NCBI GenBank assembly: GCA_029204225.1
Contig: CM055099.1
Coordinates: 43,120,150-43,184,149 of the forward strand
Direction of reading: 5' to 3'
DNA length: 64,000 nt
Origin: Diphasiastrum complanatum
Taxonomy: Eukaryota; Streptophyta; Lycopodiopsida; Lycopodiales; Lycopodiaceae
This document shows positions 9,971 through 20,892 of the stretch, in pieces. The number at the start of each line of letters is the position of its first letter. Position 1 is the stretch's first letter. The translations under genes and the position numbers were made by a program. Below the pieces are notes generated by a model, which saw only the letters and a program-made list of their open reading frames with translations, had not been told where the DNA came from and made no database searches.

Positions 9971-10072
9971 AATAATGATGATATAATCTGAAGTATGCTT
10001 GACATAAAGAGTAGATTCACTAGGACTATTAGTAAATCCTCGATCACAAAAGTAGGCATGTATCTTTTGATA

Positions 10073-10677
10073 CTACATCCTTGGAGCTTGCTTTAGTCCA
10101 TAAAGTGCCTTCTTGAGAAGACAAACTTTATCTTCTTGGCCTTCAACAAAAAAACCAGCAGGCTGTTGAAGGTACACTTTCTCATTGAGATCACCATTGA
10201 GGAATGCTGTCTTTATGTCAAGTTGTCGCAAACGCCAACCAAAGTGGGCAGCCAAAGAGGTTACTACCCTCATGGTAGTCATCCGAGCAGTAGGAGAAAA
10301 AGTCTCCTCATAATCAATCCTCTTTTGCTGAGCATAGCCTTTGGCAACGAGCCTTGCCTTGTACCTTTCAATGGTACCATCTGCCTTATATTTGATTTTG
10401 TATACCCATTTAGAAACAATTGTTTTCTTCCCATGAGGAAGTGAGTCATACTCATCTTGCATCGCATCCTCCCAACATTTTTTCCCTTGGCCTGCTCATA
10501 GAAAACAGGTTCTTCTGCAACATCTCCATGAGATGTAAGAGCAAAATTTGAAAAATCAACATAGTCCATTGATTTTGTAGAGGCATGTGCCTTTCCATCA
10601 TAAAATGAACTTACTTTGCTGTCTCGCAAAGTCGACAACAGCCACTGTGGGACTGTTTTGGGCTGTCCAACAGCCAT
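10073..10677 (-). pseudogene. copia reverse transcriptase N-terminal half
   Basis: Piece 10,462-10,073 reads MQDEYDSLPHGKK, KWVYKIKYKADG, ARLVAKGYAQ, then LDIKTAFLNGDLNEKVYLQQ and KALYGLKQAPR, the classic start of copia RT. It ends at a TAG where most copies have Trp. The frame resumes about 100 bases later with YVDD. The upstream linker (10,677-10,463) is in a different frame, so a frameshift precedes RT. Confidence 0.9.
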
Positions 10678-10820
10678 GTCTCTTCTTACAATTTGCTATC
10701 CAAGATCCTCCGACACCGCACTTGGCTGTCCAAGATCTTCCAAAATTGGTCCTTGCTGTCCAACAATTCCTGCAGGTTGATTATGAACAACAATGGGCGG
10801 TTCTTGATGAACATTAGGCT

Positions 10821-11731
10821 CTAAACTTGATGAGGTGTTGGGCAGGTCGAAACTGGTCGATTGCTGCCCCTTATCTCCAACAATAGAAGATGGTACCAAA
10901 TTTGGAAAAACGGGCTGTCCCCCTCCAAGATATGAGTTGGGGCCACATCCAATGAATTCTTTTCATCAAAATGCACATCACGACTAACAATAATCTTGTT
11001 AGTGCTCAAATTGAACAGCCTATAGCCTTTGCTTTCACTATTATAGCCAACAAAAATGCATTTAACTCCTTTATCCTCAAGCTGTGTACGAAGTTTATTT
11101 GGAACAAAAGCATAAGCCGTACAACCAAAAATGCGAAAGTGAAAGATTGTAAGCTTCTTTCCATACCAAACTTCATAAGGAGTTAATACTTTCAATGCTT
11201 TAGTAGGACAACAATCGCTTATGTATGCTGTTGTTATAACCGCTTCAGCCCAAAACTTGTGAGGCAGCTCCTTTGCTTTGAGCATGCAACGAGCCATCTC
11301 CATAAGTGTGCGATTCTTTCGCTCGACAACACCATTTTGTTGAGGCGTATAGGGAGTTGTCATTTGATGTAGAATTCCCTTTTCTCGAAGAAATGTACTG
11401 AACGTATTTTAAATGTATTTCCCTCCTCGATCGGGGTGCGTAGGGTCTTCAAAGAATGCCCAAACTGATTTTCCACCATTGCTAGAAAATCTTTGAAACG
11501 TTGAAAAACTTCCGATTTAGCCTTCATAGGATAGATCCATGTAAAACGGGAAAAGTCATCAATAAAAGTCACAAAATAGATGCACTTTCCAATGGATTCG
11601 GTCCTCATTGGACGACAAACATTATTATGAACCAAATCAAATTTATCAAGAACCCTTATAGTTCCATCAATTGGAAAAGGTTTCCTTTGAAACTTTCCAA
11701 GTATGCACCCCTCGCATACATGGCTGCTCAA
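10821..11731 (-). pseudogene. copia integrase
   Basis: Piece 11,731-11,360 has HVCEGCILGKFQRKPFP, a first catalytic block that reads F-D-L-V-H-N-N-V-C (Asp changed to Asn), and FIDDFSRFTWIYPMK. The second catalytic block (LRT-D-x-G-G) is hit by a one-base insertion and then a TAA. Piece 11,363-10,821 continues with TTPYTPQQNGVVERKNRTLM, FWAEAV, TPYEVWYGKKL, FGCTAYAFVP and FVGYNSESKGYRLF. It is damaged at two catalytic positions and cannot be active. Confidence 0.9.
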
Positions 11732-11810
11732 TAGTAGGAATGTCTTCTACCATAATAAATGTCTTCAGCTTCTTCAAACTTGCAAAGTTGAGATGCCCAA
11801 ACCTTGCGTG

Positions 11811-12230
11811 CTACAATTCAGCGAACTCCAATGATTGTGATGTAAAAGCAACAAGACATGTAGAGGGAATTCGTCGCTCATAGGTATCCATAATGAATAA
11901 GCCAGCATGCATCGTTCCCGAAACAATAATCAAGAGTGATCTTTTAGGATCCTTGACAAGACGCTTATCTTCTTTGAACTCAACAACTAGTCCTTGTTTC
12001 AACATAGTTGAAAGATTCTTCTTGATTCCCGGAACATAAAGCACATTCTTAATGTACTTTTATTCACCATTAGGCAAAATGATGGCTACAATTCCAAATC
12101 CATGAATAGAATAAGATGCATTATTCGCACATTGTACCTTACTTCCATTTTGCACGTTCACTAATTTAGTGAATGCTTCTTTGCAAGAAGTCATATGTCG
12201 AGTAGCACCACTATCAATCACCCATTCAAT
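11811..12230 (-). pseudogene. copia protease and GAG pre-integrase
   Basis: The protease site WVIDSGATRHMT lies near 12,224-12,189 and keeps the catalytic Asp, unlike the other copia piece in this window. It continues to the I-L-P-N-G-E end at 12,060. After a stop, piece 12,044-11,811 reads MLYVPGIKKNLSTMLKQG and ends shortly before the integrase zinc-binding region. Confidence 0.88.
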
Positions 12231-12930
12231 GGGCTGGAAATCAGCAACTTGCAAAACAGAACCTGAATTCCTCATAGATGTAGAAGTACTAGTAGAGGCA
12301 ATAGTTGACACAAAAGCATAGTCTTGGTTGAAGAGATCACCACTAGCTTCAAGCTCTTGCTCCAAAATAGCAAGTGAAGCACTAGTATCAATTCCTTTAC
12401 TCTCCTCTTTCGCAAGCTTTTTTTTACAATCCTTGATGAAGTGTCCATACCTTTTGCAATAATGGCACTTCCCTTTTTTCTTTTGAGTGTTGACATTTTG
12501 ACCTCCAACGGGCTTTTGCTCATCCTTGGAAGGAGGCTTCCCCTTTTCTTTTGACTTGCCTTTGCCCTTGCCTTTCGTGAAGAAAGCTTGATCTTGTTGA
12601 GTGTCACCCGCAAAGTTTTGCCTCGTTTGCTCCTCTTGAAGAAGCAGCCCAACAAGTTCATCAAAGGAGAGTTGCTGTCCCCTAAGAGAGATACTCAAAG
12701 ATGAAACAATGGAAGATAAGATGAAGGTAATGAGTTGAGAGTAATGGTCACTTGATCCCCTTCTTGCATCTTCAACAAAGAAATCTGATTTCTAAGATAC
12801 ACCACTCTTGCTGGATTTTTGACTCTATACATAGTATAAAGTGTATCCCACGCACTTTTAGATGTCTTACAAGACCTAATATGAGGTAAGAATGTGAGCA
12901 GTGATGAAGAAAACGCATTTCGTGTGTTTT
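12060..12930 (-). pseudogene. copia gag with intact zinc knuckle
   Basis: Piece 12,698-12,060 has a lysine-rich stretch (TKGKGKGKSKEKGK) followed by the CX2CX4HX4C knuckle CHYCKRYGHFIKDC (about 12,467-12,426). Upstream to about 12,930, in broken frames, are traces of the UBN2 domain (a W-D-T-L-Y-type block and LRNQISLLKMQEG-like residues). The true N-terminus is not recognisable. The conserved part stops where GA-rich sequence begins. Confidence 0.85.
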
Positions 12931-13073
12931 AATTGGGCCACGTTTGCCCTAGAACGTATTTGATGGTCACTTGAAGGGCCAGTTGAAATGGATTGCAAGG
13001 CACGCGTTTATTTTTGAGAGAGAACACGTGCTTCTAGAAATGTCTCGAAACAGAATCGAGAGAGAGAGAGATC

Positions 13074-13139
<66 letters not shown>

Positions 13140-13463
13140 GATCTCATGCCCTGCTCCTGTTGAATAGGATGAAGTGCATCGCGAGAGTGAGGGAGAGACA
13201 ATAGGGTGAAGGAGATAATGTGAGATGAGAGAGGGAGAGGGAGAGGAAAAGAAAGTGAGAGTGTAGTGAGTAGCGATGGAGAGAAAGAGCGAGAGAGAGG
13301 GAGATGGTCTTCTTAGCATTAGCCATCAGTTGAAGCTCCAGAATTAGTCGCAAATATGTTTTTGGCAGAAGTTGAAATGGGTGAAGGAGAGATGGAGGGT
13401 GAAAGAGAGCGAATATGGTGAAGGAGAGATGGAGGAGGTGAGAGTGAAGGAGAGATGCAAGAG

Positions 13464-13536
<73 letters not shown>

Positions 13537-14410
13537 GGAGCGCGTGCGTGGAGAGGAGGGTGAAGGAAAGAGATGGGAGGTGAGAGAGCGGAAAGGGGGA
13601 GAGGTAAGAGAGAGCTGCTGGGAAGGGGGACGAGGAGTTAAGTGATAGGTGAGAGACAATGCAGGACGAGCAGATAGAGGAGAGAGAGTGTATGGGGAGT
13701 TTTTTTTTGGATTTAGGGTTTTTTTAGGGTTAGGATTTTTTTAGGGTTTTGAATTTGGAAAACTGCAATAATGTGAGTTGAGAGAGAGATAGATCTTTTC
13801 ACAGCAAGAGCAACCATAGAATGTGCTTGTGCATCCTTTCTATCTAATTTTCCAAAAGATAATGGATAGATGGCTGTCTTTCTGCACAAAAAAACTAGCT
13901 TCTTGAAAATTAGGTTAGCTTCGATTGAAGCCTACACCGAAACCCAATTAGGAAGCCAAATAGTGTGATCAACACACACTTCAATAGAGCTGTTGAAAGC
14001 GCCCTACTACTTGATGAGAATATGCAAACTAACCCTGAATAGGGTTTGCTGAATTTTGGGCGCCCTCCTACACAAATGCAAACTTGAAAACAAAAACATC
14101 AAGATAAGGAGACAACACAACCAAAAGTCAGTAGTAGATTTTTGGGCGCCCTCCTCCAAACAAAACCTGTTGAAAATTTGTTGCATAAAAATCAGATTTG
14201 AGATTCTGATTTTTGGGTGCCAAAAATTGCTCCTCCAAGATCTCTGATGGCCACCCTCCTTCAACCTGAAAAGAGACAAAAAAGTTGATCCAAAGTCCAC
14301 TTGAAAAGATCAGCAAGATGCTAAAATTTCACAACAAAAAGCAGAGAAGCTCCTCTTATGGTAGGGCGCCAACAAACAAGCTTGCTGCAGATCCGGTAGC
14401 TCTGATACCA
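12931..14410 (-). mobile_element. 5' leader of the copia element with two (GA)n arrays; primer site at 14,400-14,410
   Basis: No domain is visible. It contains (AG)n arrays at about 13,060-13,136 and 13,467-13,530 within a wider purine-rich field (13,040-13,700). There is also a stretch of TTTAGGG-like words near 13,706-13,750 and three uses of GGGCGCCCTCCT-type sequence (14,050-14,230). The end CTCTGATACCA (14,400-14,410) is the primer site, abutting the LTR at 14,411. Confidence 0.65.
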
Positions 14411-14859
14411 TGTAGGAAAGCAAGAGTCAAGTCACCAAGATCTGGTTATCAATCAATCTCCACAAAAAACAAGAGGGAAGAGGCTGGGCGCCCAACTCTA
14501 AGAGAGAGAGAGAGAAAACAACAACAAGAGCAATGGAGAGCAATGCTTAGCCAAACTGTTAAAATGGAATACACAATGAGCATCTAAGTACTATACCTGA
14601 ATGTGACCAAATGCCACCAAACCCTAAGGTTAACCTCTTACTAAATGTAGGGCACCCCCAAAAGTCAAGATAGGACCCCTAAATATAATTAGACCCCTAA
14701 GGATCCACGAGTTAGTACATGATCAAAATTGGGTCCAACTAAACTTAAGACAAACTTAAGATGGCCTAAATAACCAAATACCCATGGTTACACAAATCTC
14801 GACCTTTTGGGTCAAAGTAACTCATGGATTAACTTTAGCATAGTCATTTATTTCTAACA
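14411..14859 (-). mobile_element. 5' LTR of the copia element (U5-deleted form)
   Basis: This 449-bp sequence aligns from TGTAGGAAAG to TTTCTAACA with 8,568-9,005. It differs by about two dozen substitutions and a 10-base insertion (extra GAGAGCAATG near 14,533). It lacks the terminal ~146 bp, including the tRNA-like segment, that the other copy has between its TGTTAGAAA end and TGTAGGAAAG. The junction is consistent with a deletion at a short ACA microhomology. Confidence 0.85.
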
Positions 14860-14874
14860 GATTAAGCCTTGTGA

Positions 14875-15540
14875 CTCTGATACCAGTGATGGAAACCGAC
14901 AGCGCCGAACAATCGGGTAGCTCTGCGTCTCTATTGGGAAGCAGTCGCTACTGCGATAGGGCGATGTTTTCGAATGGAACTCAGATGGAGCCAATCTATC
15001 GGACAAGGCTACTGTCTCAGGCCGTGATCAGTCATCCTCCGAATAGCAGATGGCTATTGCTAATCTGACAATAAGTTTATGAACAACAGACAATGTCAAG
15101 TGGCAGCGAAAATATATCTACTGACAAAATTAAACAAGCATCACAACATTTAGAAATTGCACATTGATCATAGAATATGTAACTCGTCCATATCATTAAA
15201 ATCGAGTGTACATGGGAGGTTCTTTCTTGAGGGCGCTGTCTGAGATCAGCGCGTTGGCGTGAGAGAGACTTCTCTTCTCTCACGAAATTGAACTAGCTAT
15301 TGCTAGAACTAACTTTCTTGATATGCATCTTTGTGTGTGTTGCGTTCAAGATTCTGTCTATATTTATGTTTGGCTCTGATCCAATACATATATCATACTG
15401 GATTAGATTACAAGATTGATTAACTTAGTTTAAGCTAAGCATCTGTTTAAACAAGTTTCTGTTAACGTTGCATGGCGACGGTGGATTGTGATAGTTTAAA
15501 AAATTTCACGCCTTGGGTAGTTGAGGTTCGAAAGTTTGTC
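14875..15540 (-). mobile_element. second copia primer site and LTR-like remnant
   Basis: Only 15 bases beyond the LTR end at 14,859 lies another CTCTGATACCA (14,875-14,885), followed by TGATGGAAACC. This is an LTR start in the same orientation from a different family. The next 600 bases hold no gene and look like LTR sequence. The outer end cannot be fixed, and 15,540 is only where that character fades. The neighbouring element probably inserted beside or into this older one. Confidence 0.5.
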
Positions 15541-16296
15541 CATGCTCGATAATTCGTCCTCACCCTGGTTTGCATATGGATATTCGGAAGTGTCAGCTTT
15601 TTGAGTATGTGGCAAAAAAGCCGAAAAAATCGAAGGTGGGCTGAAACTTAACCTTGGGTGATTTTAGACCTATTGTCACTTTTTTACCAAAATGCAAAAA
15701 ATGCGACAAACAACGAATTGTGCGAAAAATAGTTCAAATATGTAGACTATGCAAAAACTAGTTAAAATATGCAGCAGTCCAAAAAAAAAAAAAGGCAAGG
15801 AAAAATACTAAGGCTTTAGAATAGAAACTTAATGTTTTTACAGGAACTAGAGTCTCTCTTTTTGAATGGAATCAAGTTGAATAAATTTATTCCTCAAAAT
15901 ATTTGACTAGTTAGACAACAATAGTGTTAAAGAATTGTCGTGTTCGTAGCATATGAAACAAAATACGTAAATATTAGAAAGAGATTGTTAAATCCAAGTT
16001 TTTAGGATGTGTCTCCATGGCTTGAGAAAAAGAATGTTTTGCCGTATTGAAAGGTTGTAGCGGGTATTTCCTATCCACCTTCAATCCTAAATCCAATCAC
16101 ACAAGTATCAACAAGGAGATGAAAATGACTAACTAGTTGTCACACGGAGATTCGTTCCCATGAGAGCTTTAACATAGTTCATAATCCAGTAAATCCATAT
16201 GATCCACGTCCTACGATCCATTAACATCAACAATTAACATTACATTCATTAATATTACTCAAACAATGATATATTTTGTTATTCTTTTTTTTTTTC

Positions 16297-16407
<111 letters not shown>

Positions 16408-17116
16408 TATAATAATTATCAACTCCAACCAACATCAAATTCAACCATTAGCAAATCTAAAAAAAATATGAAAAATAGAGGAGGAAAAAAAGAAGAGCAA
16501 GGACATTTCATAAAACGTCCAACTTGTATTGAAATGAAGATAGCAAGTACAAATAATTCGAAACTACTATTATTTGGCCAATTTTTATCTTACATATTTG
16601 AAAATTGAAAATTGAAAATTGAAGAGAATCCATTTGAAAATTGGACAGGAATATTTTTTATTCACTAATTTGACTATTAGGCCTTGTTACATTAAAAATC
16701 TCGCAAAAAGATTTAAAGTCATTTTATTAACTTATAACTAATTAGTTAACTATGTGATCATCGGGTTGGACTTACACACGCATCGAGTTGGACTTACACG
16801 AAGGGTGCCAAATCTATCACTTATTAACTATGGTTAAGATTGCCTTGTTATGTGCAAACTCTATAATAAAAACATGCGTGTATGATTAGCAGTGTTGAGG
16901 TCTGATAAAAAGCAAAAATCAATGAAAAGTGCAATTGAGAAAAAGTGTTTGGAAGGATTTGAATTGTTGTATTATAATTTTTTATAATTGGAAGATCATT
17001 GATATTAGAAAAGTAGAAGATGTACATATAAAGCAAGTTCCAATGATTTCGCAATCTACAGTTAATCACAAGTCTAGAAGAAATGTAATTTGTAATTAGC
17101 TCGTTTATTTTTTCAT

Positions 17117-17118
<2 letters not shown>

Positions 17119-17178
<60 letters not shown>
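17119..17178. repeat. (CT)n microsatellite
   Basis: An uninterrupted CT run of about 60 bases. Confidence 0.97.
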
Positions 17179-17181
<3 letters not shown>

Positions 17182-18187
17182 TGAATGAGTCTATTATGGG
17201 TGATTGGATATGGAACTCAAGATTTCAAATTTGAATGCAAGTTACTCCAATGGATTTCACTATATTAGGGGTGATTAGATTTGAACTCATTATTTGTGTG
17301 TCCATTTTTTTGTAATTCAGAGAAGGTAAATATACTTTCAAGATTATTAACCTTGGACGAGAGTGAATCATTTTTTGTGGTGAAGATCTTTGTGGATTTT
17401 TCCTTTTAGAAGCAAGTGAGAGATTAATTTCATCTAATCATTCTATTTGGATTTTTCCTTTTAGAAGCAAGTGAGAGATAGGTAAAATAAATATAAACAT
17501 TTTTCGAGTAGATTTTATTTTTTACATTTAAAATAATTATTAAACATTTGGTTGCATAACATTATTGTTTCAATATTCAAAAAAAGATTAAGAATGATAT
17601 ATTTAAACTGCAATTTATGTTTTATCAATCGTTGTTTGTAAATTATATAAGATCTCGTTGCCATGATTAAAATGAACGATAGAATTATGATTAAACGATA
17701 AAAGGAATTTAAACCATTGCTACAATAATTTTTTGCCACTGAGAACAAAAAGAAGGTAAGTTGTGAAGAATTTTTTTTCAAAAATTGTATCCAAAAATAA
17801 AATGATGATGAGGTCGAACGAGAGTGATCAACATCGTGAAAATTTTAATTATTCTATAATTGACAATTTTACATATGGCCAAATCTTTCGAGTTGCGAAG
17901 AAATGATCGATATGATAAAAAATTATACGACAAAATTTTTAGCGAAACATTTTTTTAGATTAACATTTAATATTTTTTATAATTTATAAAAAGGTTTAAA
18001 TTCAAGTTTGATTAATTTTGAAATCTACGTCAAAAGATTTAAAAAAAAAAAACAAAAAACATAATAAAAAATATTTTTTTAAAAAATTTATATCCAAAAG
18101 CCAACTATTTATTAAAAGAGAAGATTTACGTTTGGGTGTTTGTTTAGATTCCGTCCAAAAAATATATATGAAAAAAAAAATTGATAA

Positions 18188-18589
18188 TTTGTGATGATAC
18201 AAGTTTTATATTAAAGGTGAATATTATTGTGTTATTTAATGACAATTATAAAAAACAAGCTTTTGATATTTAACATAAATTTAATTTTGATATAGATTTT
18301 TTTTAATGAAATATTAAAATTGATTTCAAAAATATATATTTTTTTTAAACTTTAGAAAGTGTAAAAAAATAATAAACAAAATTTTTTGATTGTTAATTTT
18401 TAAACTTTAGTATATAAAAATATTTTGTGGATAAATTAATTGATTTTTAAATTGCTAGATTAATAAATAATTTGACTTAATAAATTAACGTGATATTAAT
18501 TGTATCAAAAAGAAAATTATAAATTAATTAACTATGCACATGAATGTTTATCGTGAATTTTTTTTATCTATGATTATGTGTTATCTATT

Positions 18590-18621
<32 letters not shown>

Positions 18622-20686
18622 TGCGTTTTTATGCAAAATTTGTTTGTTTATTCGACAAATTTTCATGTCGAAAAAAAGTATACATGTATAATTCAATGAT
18701 AATTGTAAAAAACATATATATATATTTTTTATTAATGTATAAATTAAATTAAATTTTTTTTATGAGGCATGAATATTGACTATGTAAATATTTTATTTTT
18801 TAAACTTTAAAAAATGCAAAAAGATGAAGTAAAAATAGTTTCAATTAAAACTAATGACATATAAACTTATGATGAAGTAATTTTTTTATTTAATGCTGAA
18901 TTTTAATTTCTTAATCAAATAGAAACAATGAATGAATTAAATATAAGGTAAGTTTTTGACTGTTAATTTATTTTATTATTATACATATTTTTAAATATTT
19001 GAATGTTTTTTCATGTTTAAGAGAAATACATAGAAGATGTGAATAATGGAACACAATTTTAATCTAAATAATTTGTGAAACTACTCCTTTGCATTTCTAA
19101 ATAATATAATTCAATAATTTATGAAAATGTTTTAAATAATGTTTTGTATATTTGTAAAAAAATCATAAAAAATACAAAGTATTTAATGTTAAAAACAAAA
19201 TTTAGAATACAAAAAAAAGTAAACGAGCTTTCAAAATGATATGGTCGAGGAGTTAAAATCTAAAGTAAATTTTGTACAAATGTAATTGTACGGTAATTCG
19301 TAGGTGCAAATATCCTTGTTTTAATGATGTTTTTCATTTTCATCGACAACTAAAATATTACAAAAATTTAATTACATTAGTACAAAAATGATAAAATTTA
19401 TCTTAAACTTTAAACACTAAATCATATAATTTATCTTGTGAGCTCGTTTACTCTTTTTCATATTTGAACTTTGCTTTTAACATTAGACATTTGATACTTT
19501 TGATGATTTTTTTTACAAATATACAAATATATTGATTTAAACATTTTCATAAATTATTAAATTTGATAAAAATGTGTATATCAAATAATTAAATATAAAT
19601 TTTAAAAAATGCACATTTTGAAAGTGATGTTGCATTATTAAGAAGTGTAAGAAAGTTCATGAGATTATTTTTTAGTTATTTCACAAATCATGAATATGAA
19701 AACTATGTTTTATTATTCACATTTTTTATGTATTTTTTTTTGAACATGAAAGACATTTAAATATTTAAAAACATGTATAATAATTAAAATAAAAAATTAA
19801 AACAAAATAAATCAAGAGTAAAAAAATTATCTTATATTCAATTTATGCATTGTTTTTATTTTACTGTCATATAAATTATAAGTTAAGTTATATATCAATT
19901 TAATAAATTAAAATTCATTTAACTCATAAATGAAACATTTATATAGTAAAAAATAAAATTTAGTACTAAAAAAATTAATGTATTTTGAGTTTGTACTTTA
20001 TAATCACATGCATTTTCAGAATCATTTTTTGATATTTTTTGAAGTTTGAAAAATAGAATATTCACATTACTAATATTTTTGTTTCATAAACAAAAGTCTA
20101 AATTTGATTTGTACTTTAATATTAAAATATATTTCTTATAATTATCATTAGATAATACATGTACTCTTTCATTCGACATGAAAATTTGTCGAATAAATAA
20201 ATTAGTTTTGAATATGAACGCAAAAGATATTCAAATAAATAAAAAATACTACATATGGTCATATATGTAAAGTCACAATAACATTCATATGTATGGTAAA
20301 TTAATTTGTAATTTTTTTTAATACAATCAAAATCACATTAATTTGTTAAATCAAATTATTTATTAATTTAATAATTTAAAACTAATTGATTTATGCACAA
20401 TATTTTTACATACTTAAATTTAAAAATTAACAATCAAGTAAAATCAATTCATTAAAATTGATAACTTATCACTAGGTGTATATTTGACTTTCGTGAAAGA
20501 ATTTTGAAGTTTATTATTTTTTTGCACTTTTTTTTTAAATGAAAAAAAGAAAACATTCATTTGAAGTCAATTTTGATGTCTCATATATTTTTATATCAAA
20601 ATTGGACTTGTGTTTAAATATCGAAAGTTTGCTTCTTTTTTTTTTATGTCATTAAATAATACAATTATATGTGTATTATCACAAGT
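18188..20686. repeat. 2.5-kb imperfect inverted repeat (foldback structure)
   Basis: The left arm (18,188 to about 19,290) and the reverse complement of the right arm (about 19,363 to 20,686) can be aligned along most of their length. Anchors are TTGTGATGATAC/GTATTATCACAA at the outer ends, TGTTATTTAATGACA near 18,229/20,650, ATTCGACAAATTTTCATGTC near 18,651/20,185, ATAATTTATGAAAATG near 19,114/19,545 and TAAACGAGCT near 19,220/19,450. The right arm is about 200 bases longer through indels. About 70 bases separate the arms. The whole is very AT-rich and has no open frame. It could be a decayed foldback transposon or two head-to-head copies of one element. Confidence 0.85.
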
Positions 20687-20892
20687 CACCAACTTGGATA
20701 ATATTATCTAATAGCAAAACGAAGAGAGCCTCTACACAGCTTGCAAATCTGGAAGCTGAAACCTTTCAACAAATTCACGAATATAAAGTTGAGTTGAACA
20801 AATTTATCTTTGAGCTTCAACAGAACAAAACTCTAATTATTTCACTTGCAGTTGAAATTGAAAGCATGCGTGGCATCCAAAGCATCTGTTAG
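20671..20892 (+). CDS. small unrecognised open frame, coiled-coil-like
   Basis: Its 73 residues include LANLEAETFQQIHEYKVELN, a heptad-like acidic/hydrophobic pattern, but no domain I know. It begins inside the outer end of the inverted repeat. It might be the tail of a transposase gene or another lost gene, or it may be chance. No partner exons are evident. Confidence 0.2.
   Translation: MYYHKSPTWIILSNSKTKRASTQLANLEAETFQQIHEYKVELNKFIFELQQNKTLIISLAVEIESMRGIQSIC

Larger units (their letters stand above)
8422..14859 (-). mobile_element. nearly complete Ty1/copia retrotransposon, inactive
   Basis: On the minus strand the order is 5' LTR (14,411-14,859), primer site (14,400-14,410), leader with microsatellites, gag, protease, integrase, RT, RNase H, 3' LTR (8,422-9,005). 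This is copia order, with integrase before RT. Every coding domain carries stops or frameshifts, and the gag start has been replaced or eroded. No clear 5-bp target duplication is visible: the base groups next to the outer ends differ, in keeping with later rearrangement. Confidence 0.88.

Noticed and set aside
13700-13755. Interstitial telomere (TTTAGGG repeats)
   Set aside because: Only a few irregular TTTAGGG-like words separated by T-runs occur. No tandem array exists.
20671-20892. A transposase gene at the edge of the giant inverted repeat
   Set aside because: The 73-residue coiled-coil-like frame has no DDE, zinc-finger or dimerisation motif. Linking it to the repeat would be speculation.
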